This document shows, in pieces, positions 59,355-64,000 of a stretch of 64,000 bases of DNA. The DNA is from Cycas panzhihuaensis (Eukaryota > Cycadophyta): NCBI GenBank assembly GCA_023213395.1, contig CM041465.1, positions 117,001,741 to 117,065,740 on the forward strand, written 5' to 3'. The position numbers were made by a program, and so were the translations under genes. Each line of letters starts with the position of its first letter. Position 1 is the first letter of the stretch. The notes beneath the pieces were generated by a model, which saw nothing but the letters and a program-made list of their open reading frames with translations, made no database searches and was not told where the DNA came from.

Positions 59355-61748
59355 ATGGCAAGCAAAGGAGATCGGATCTAGTGAGTGGATATTACAAAAC
59401 CCAACCCATTTCAGAGCTTTAATTTCATTTCTTTTTTATAGTTTTTGTATGATTTTAGTGCCCCTTATGGGCAATCAGAGGCCTCTTGGAGTCCGAATTG
59501 GACCGAGAAGGAGGCGGGGACCTGGGCATTAGGGAGTTTCGTCCTGTTCTACGGGGTCCACCAGAAGATTTTTTTTAATTTTTCAGGGCAGAAATCTCCC
59601 CTTTTAGGGGTCACCGTTTGTATTGCAATAAAGATCGCGGTGATGCGATCATTGCCGCGAGGCCTGAATCGCCGCGAGACCTGAGCTAAACTTAGCGGTA
59701 CCGCTAAGTTTAGCATAGTACAAAGGCAGAAAAAGAGAAAAAAGGATAGGAGGGGCCATAAGGCCCCAAATCTCAGATAAGGAGAGCTGAGAGAGAGTCA
59801 TGACTGCTGATAACTGACATGAGGCTAACTTTGATTATTTTTTATGTGGACAGGCTGTCATCGTGGTGGATAACCATGAGAATGTAGGTATGGCTATGCT
59901 GAGCTACATGGAGATGGCGACCCGGGAGGACAAGGAGACTTTGTGGAGGTGTGGCCTATACAAGGCCCTGAAGACACCTCAATACGCATCAGATTAGAGA
60001 CTACTAGTTGACATCGTATCCCATTGGGATAGGAGGAGACATGTATTCCACCTACCTCAGGTAGGTGATGTGATGGTTACACCGAGAGACATCCGGCGGA
60101 TACTGGGAGTACCGGCGAATGGGAGGCTTGACACCGGGACGCCGCCAAGATCGAGGCAACACACAGAGGCACTGCTCTTCATAGGGGCGACAGGGAGCGA
60201 GGGGCTCCCCTCCAAACTATGCTGATGTCTAGAGTTCCTTGGGTAAGGAAACTGATTGTATTATGCGTTTTGTTCTGGATTTCCTGGAAGCAGAACTATA
60301 GGGAGATACCGGGTGGCTAGTTGGATGCAGTACGCCACTACGAAGCCGATGAGAGGATGGACTGGGCCACCTTGATAGCGGTGAACTTCGTTGCACAGCT
60401 AGATGCTATCAGGACAACCGTCAGAGGAGGACTATCGTATAGCACACTACTGCAGTGCTGGTTCTTTGATCATTTTATGGAACTGGTACCAATGGGGGGA
60501 CCACACCCCATAGCAGAGCGGGCCCCAATGGTTCACAGGTGGCAGACTCGGTTGAGAGGGACGGAGGACCAGGCCCACGTCCGGTGATCAATGGAGGTGA
60601 CATCGCTGGACATCCTCACCCTACTAGACTACATAGCAGAGCCATATAGGACGGTGAGGTGGGATAGTGATGACGAGGCAGGCGGAGTAGGAGCGCCCAC
60701 AGATGATGACGATGATGATGATGGTAATGATGGAGGAGATGGGGCCAGCCCGTCACAACCTACGGGAGAGGCAGGTCCTTCAGGGACAGCAAGAGGAGCA
60801 GAGGGTCCATCCAGGGCTACTAGAGGAGAGGCAGGCCCATCAGGAGTGCCAGATAAGAGCAGGGGGGTAGTGACTAGGGCCCACAGGCTATGGATCGTGA
60901 GGGGATCCAGAGGGACGAGGGTTGAGCTAGTCCCTACAAGGAGGGAGGCCCAAGCATAGGAGGTGTCCGAGGATGAGGCACCCATAGCTGGCAGAGAGCC
61001 AGGAGGGGAGGATGCCACACGAGCAGAGGAGCCGGGGGCTATGGCAGGTGAGACCTAACCATTTCCTGAGTCGTTTGACATCCAGATAGACATTTGTTTT
61101 GATATGATCATAGTATATGGTAGGACATACACTGACACATGGCATGTTATATTGGCAGGTGTAGCAGAGGTCCGTAGACTAGTAGAGGCCATGGTGAGGG
61201 AGATATTCCCTGTGTGTAAAGTGAGGGGTAACCGCCCATCTAGCAGGGATGCGCCTAGGCTCAGTGCACATATGGAGGCATTCGCCCTAGTGGTGAGGGC
61301 GAGAGATATCTGGACCGCAAAGTCCTAGGAGCACATGACATTCTGGGGATAGCTGTAGTAGGAGCTGGATGAGGTGAGGCGTGAGAGGGATGAGCTACGC
61401 GGATGGATCCAGGCTCTAGAGGCATAGGGAGGAGTAGGCAGAGATGTAGAGAGCAGAGTCTGGATAGTGGTATTAGAGGAGCACCTTAGGGTGACAGAGG
61501 AGGGACTCTAGGGAGAGAGGGATCGTATCTAGGCCTGATACGATCAGCTGGTGGCCCAGATGGCATCGAGGTCGAGCAAGAGCAGGACATATACTCACAC
61601 AGCGATGACGACCTCGAGACGACCATGTGACAAGGGTAGCAAGGTAGGGAGCTCGCGGAGGCCTAGGAGGAGCCTCAGAGGGATGTGGTCCCCAGGAGAG
61701 GGATCACACAGGCCAAGAGATGGTACCCCAGGAGTGGGACAGCAGTAG
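59355..61748 (+). pseudogene. Antisense accessory gene of element E: PMD-like protein, three exons
   Basis: Exon 1 59355-59380 with donor GTGAGT at 59381 (26 nt, two more than B and D, so out of phase here); intron 1 59381-59853 (473 nt, ends GTGGACAG); exon 2 59854-61047; intron 2 61048-61158 (111 nt, GTGAGA to TTGGCAG), which joins in frame; exon 3 61159 to TAG 61746-61748. Exon 2: AVIVVDNHEN, LLVDIVSHWDRRRHVFHLP, GDVMVTPRDIRRILGVPANG (PMD hallmark), frameshift at about 60180, NYREIPGG, ERMDWATLIAVNFVAQLDA, GGLSYSTLLQCWFFDHF, then an Asp run at about 60706-60724 and GPSG repeats. Exon 3: VREIFPV, then ELDEVRRERDELR, likely coiled coil. This is the clearest copy for domain assignment. Confidence 0.74.
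59685..59714. repeat. Perfect 30-bp palindrome in intron 1 of the E antisense gene
   Basis: Arms GCTAAACTTAGCGGT and ACCGCTAAGTTTAGC with no loop. A related, imperfect version is at about 43075-43110 in D. Confidence 0.9.
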
Positions 61749-62389
61749 AGTAGGAGATGTATATAAGATTTTGACAGGGGAAAGCCCGGGCCTCCAGGGG
61801 GTCATATATAAGCTCCTATGATTGTACCCCCCTACAAGGACACCGGCTTCCTATATGTATGATGTAACATATGATTTTTGGATGTATATATATACGGGGT
61901 AATTGGAACCCCATTTTGACATAAAATGGTGTATATCTCATGTGTGGATGACATTTATGTTTGTTTTGTATGTTGTAAATGTTAAGTTGTGAATATTTTA
62001 TTGTATGATGCACACATTTCCTTCTGTGTATGGCTATATGTCTAACAGGAGCACACACACCCATCGTGAGCGAAGACGATAGAGAGATGTTAGGTTAGAG
62101 GATAGAGCGACATACGCATACACGAAGGAGCATAGCGGAATATACGAAGGAAACGAAAAGCATGAGAGAGAAGCGACGATACTCCAAAGCATCATCCTAG
62201 TTGGGGAATGCCCAAGTAGGAAGACAAAAGGTTCCCGAGAGGGTACGGGAACACGGGTTCCGTAGGAGGAACCGGAAAAGAAGGAGAAGCCACCTTAAAT
62301 TGCCATTCTACCCATGGTTGGGAAGAATGGGGATAACCTAAGATGGTAGTTTAGGCTCATTTCGTGATGGCTAAGGGATCGCTGAAAGA
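61749..62389. other. Spacer between antisense gene and integrase 3' end, element E
   Basis: Convergent 3' UTRs; GGGGAAAGCCCGGGCCTCC (61779) and GTATATATATACGG (61885) recur in B and D. Confidence 0.5.
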
Positions 62390-64000
62390 TCATGCGTAAA
62401 ACTTCTTAAGGAATTTCCTATTAACAGCTTTCTCGAATTCAAGCCCTTCTAGGGTGGCTATCCTATAGGCACCATTACCGAGGGACTCAATAATGATGAA
62501 AGGACCAACCCATCGGGGTTTGAACTTGGTCAAACTGTCATGGAGATACTCGAGCTTGAGGACGTGGTCCCCAGGGAACAAAGGACGAGAACGAAGATGT
62601 TTATTGTAGGTCCTTTGTGAGCGAGCTTTGGATGCTAGGTTAGCCTGATAAGCAGCTAAGTGTCTCTCATCCAAAGCTTCGAGGTCTAGAAGGTGAGCCT
62701 AACGGATCGACTCCTCATTGATGAGACCTCGAAGGGAGACTCACAAAAAAAGAATCTCTACCTCCAAAGGGGAGTACCGCCCAGACTATAGACTGTGGAG
62801 AACGGGTCATTCTGGGCGTAATCTGACAGAGAGGTGCGTAAGCCCACAAAGCGAGGGCACCAAGGTGCCAATCCTTTGGGACCGAGCAATGCTTTGAGGA
62901 TGTTGATGAGAGTCTTATTGAAAGACTCCACTTGGCCATTTGCCTGAGGGTAGTAAGGAGAAGAAGTTTTGTGAGAAATTTTAAACTTCTCACAAAGCTC
63001 ATCCATTTCCTTATTACAGAAAAGGGTTCCGCTATTAGTGATTAGGACGTCTGAAATCCCAAAACGGTAAATGATATGCTGGTAAATGAACGTGGCTATC
63101 GTTTTACCAAGAGTAGTGATCAAAGGGATGGCCTCTGCCCATTTAGTGAAATACTCCATGGTAGTCAAGATGAACTTGTGTTGCGACGACGAAGATGGGG
63201 AGATAACCCCAATGAGGTCGAGTCCCCACTGAGCGAAAGGCCATGGAGAAATAATAGGATGCAAGGCCTCAGAAGGTACATGGGAGATGTTGGCATGTTC
63301 CTGACATCGTTAATATCTCAGAGCAAAGGCATGAGCATCCTTGAAAAGGGATAGCCAGAAATAACCCATGCGAAGGATCCTCTGAGCCATAGACTAGCCC
63401 CAAAAATGACCTCCATAAATACCGTAGTGGCATTCGTGAAGTATTTGGTCACCAAGAGCAAAGTGATGCAAAGGGAGGAGGATCCCATCGAAGGACCTCT
63501 TGTACAATACCTCATCCATGAGGAGGTATTACCTGGCAGAAGTCTGAATACGAGATCTAACTTTACTACTAGCATCAGGGTGGTATTGCCGCGTGAGATA
63601 TCAAGGCTATAACGCCATACCACCTATCAGTCGATGAGTGGATGGAGAGATGCCCGAATCATCAAGATAGATTCATCGTGAGAGAGTCATCAATGGGGAA
63701 CCAAAGGAGTTAGGATAGGGGCGCCCAAGTTACCTACCACTACCATTCCCTTCTTTGATTTCTGGTTAACGATATAGAGGTCAAATTCTTGAAGTAGGAT
63801 GGCCCACCGACTGGCCCTACCTATCAAATCTGAACGAGTGAGTAGGTATCGCAAGGGATCAGATTAAACGATCACCTTGGTGGTGTTGCCAAGCAAGTAG
63901 TGTCTGAACTTCTTGGTTGTATAGACCAAAGAGAGGCACTCCTTCTCAGCAGGAGAATAGTTAAGCTCAGCAACCATGAGGGTGCGGCTGATGAAATATA
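62390..64000 (-). pseudogene. pol: Integrase and RNase H end of element E, continuing past the edge
   Basis: GPF module 62674-62390 (RWVGPFIII, NGAYRIAT, KKFYA). Core at 63264-62758 with Glu in TMEYFTKWAEA, but LITDNGT of B is LITNSGT, so the second catalytic acid is Asn; Glu in NGQVESF is kept. A frameshift after NILKAL (about 62890) and stops near 62700. HHCC region at about 63290-63440 (CHYGIYGGHF). RNase H remains at about 63750-64000. Confidence 0.87.

Larger units (their letters stand above)
55138..64000 (-). mobile_element. Element E: Tat-type element on the minus strand, 3' half, runs off right edge
   Basis: 3' LTR (57839-55138), polypurine tract, aRNH, antisense gene on the plus strand, integrase and the end of RNase H. 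LTR is of the A/B subfamily. Left flank CATCC should be duplicated beyond the window. Inserted in element C 178 bp after D. Confidence 0.9.

Overview
The window is plant nuclear repeat DNA. It is almost entirely Ty3/gypsy LTR retrotransposons of the Tat/Ogre type, inserted into one another. Evidence for a plant: Tat-type pol with a second, archaeal-type RNase H (aRNH) after the integrase, plant telomere-box-like motifs (AAACCCTAA) in the LTRs, a Ty1/copia-like solo LTR, and an accessory gene resembling the plant mobile domain (PMD) family. The species cannot be identified from the sequence, and I found no convincing single-copy host gene, tRNA, rRNA or CRISPR array.

Layout. Element A (1-4593, minus) enters from the left edge and shows a gag reading frame open for 613 codons, a primer-binding site and its 5' LTR. 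Then 4594-7953 and 24784-29064 are relics of older minus-strand Tat elements (called F and G here). Element B (7959-24778, plus) is complete: two 2.7-kb LTRs, a GAGCC target duplication on both sides, PBS, gag-pro-RT-RNaseH-integrase, an antisense accessory gene, aRNH and polypurine tract. Element C (from 29070, plus) is old and stop-ridden. It holds a copia-like solo LTR in its protease region and is split at its integrase zinc-finger region by the complete minus-strand element D (38537-54959, target duplication AATGT/AATGC). The next 178 bp of C (54960-55137) are followed by a second minus-strand insertion, element E (55138 to the right edge).

The main find is an accessory gene carried antisense to gag-pol, between the integrase and aRNH, in B, D and E. 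It has its own TATA box (TATATAAG), a tiny first exon, a first intron of about 470-490 nt, a PMD-like exon 2, a second intron of about 111 nt, and an exon 3 that appears to encode a coiled coil. A more decayed relative lies at 24880-26410. The copies here are all broken, mostly by C-to-T type nonsense changes, but the splice layout is shared. A related intact gene would have to be sought in younger copies such as element A, whose 3' half is outside the window.

How the parts work together (family knowledge): LTR promoter to RNA; gag forms the particle; protease matures the polyprotein; RT and RNase H copy the RNA from the tRNA-primed PBS and from the polypurine tract; integrase inserts the copy with a 5-bp duplication. 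The function of the antisense PMD-like gene is unknown.
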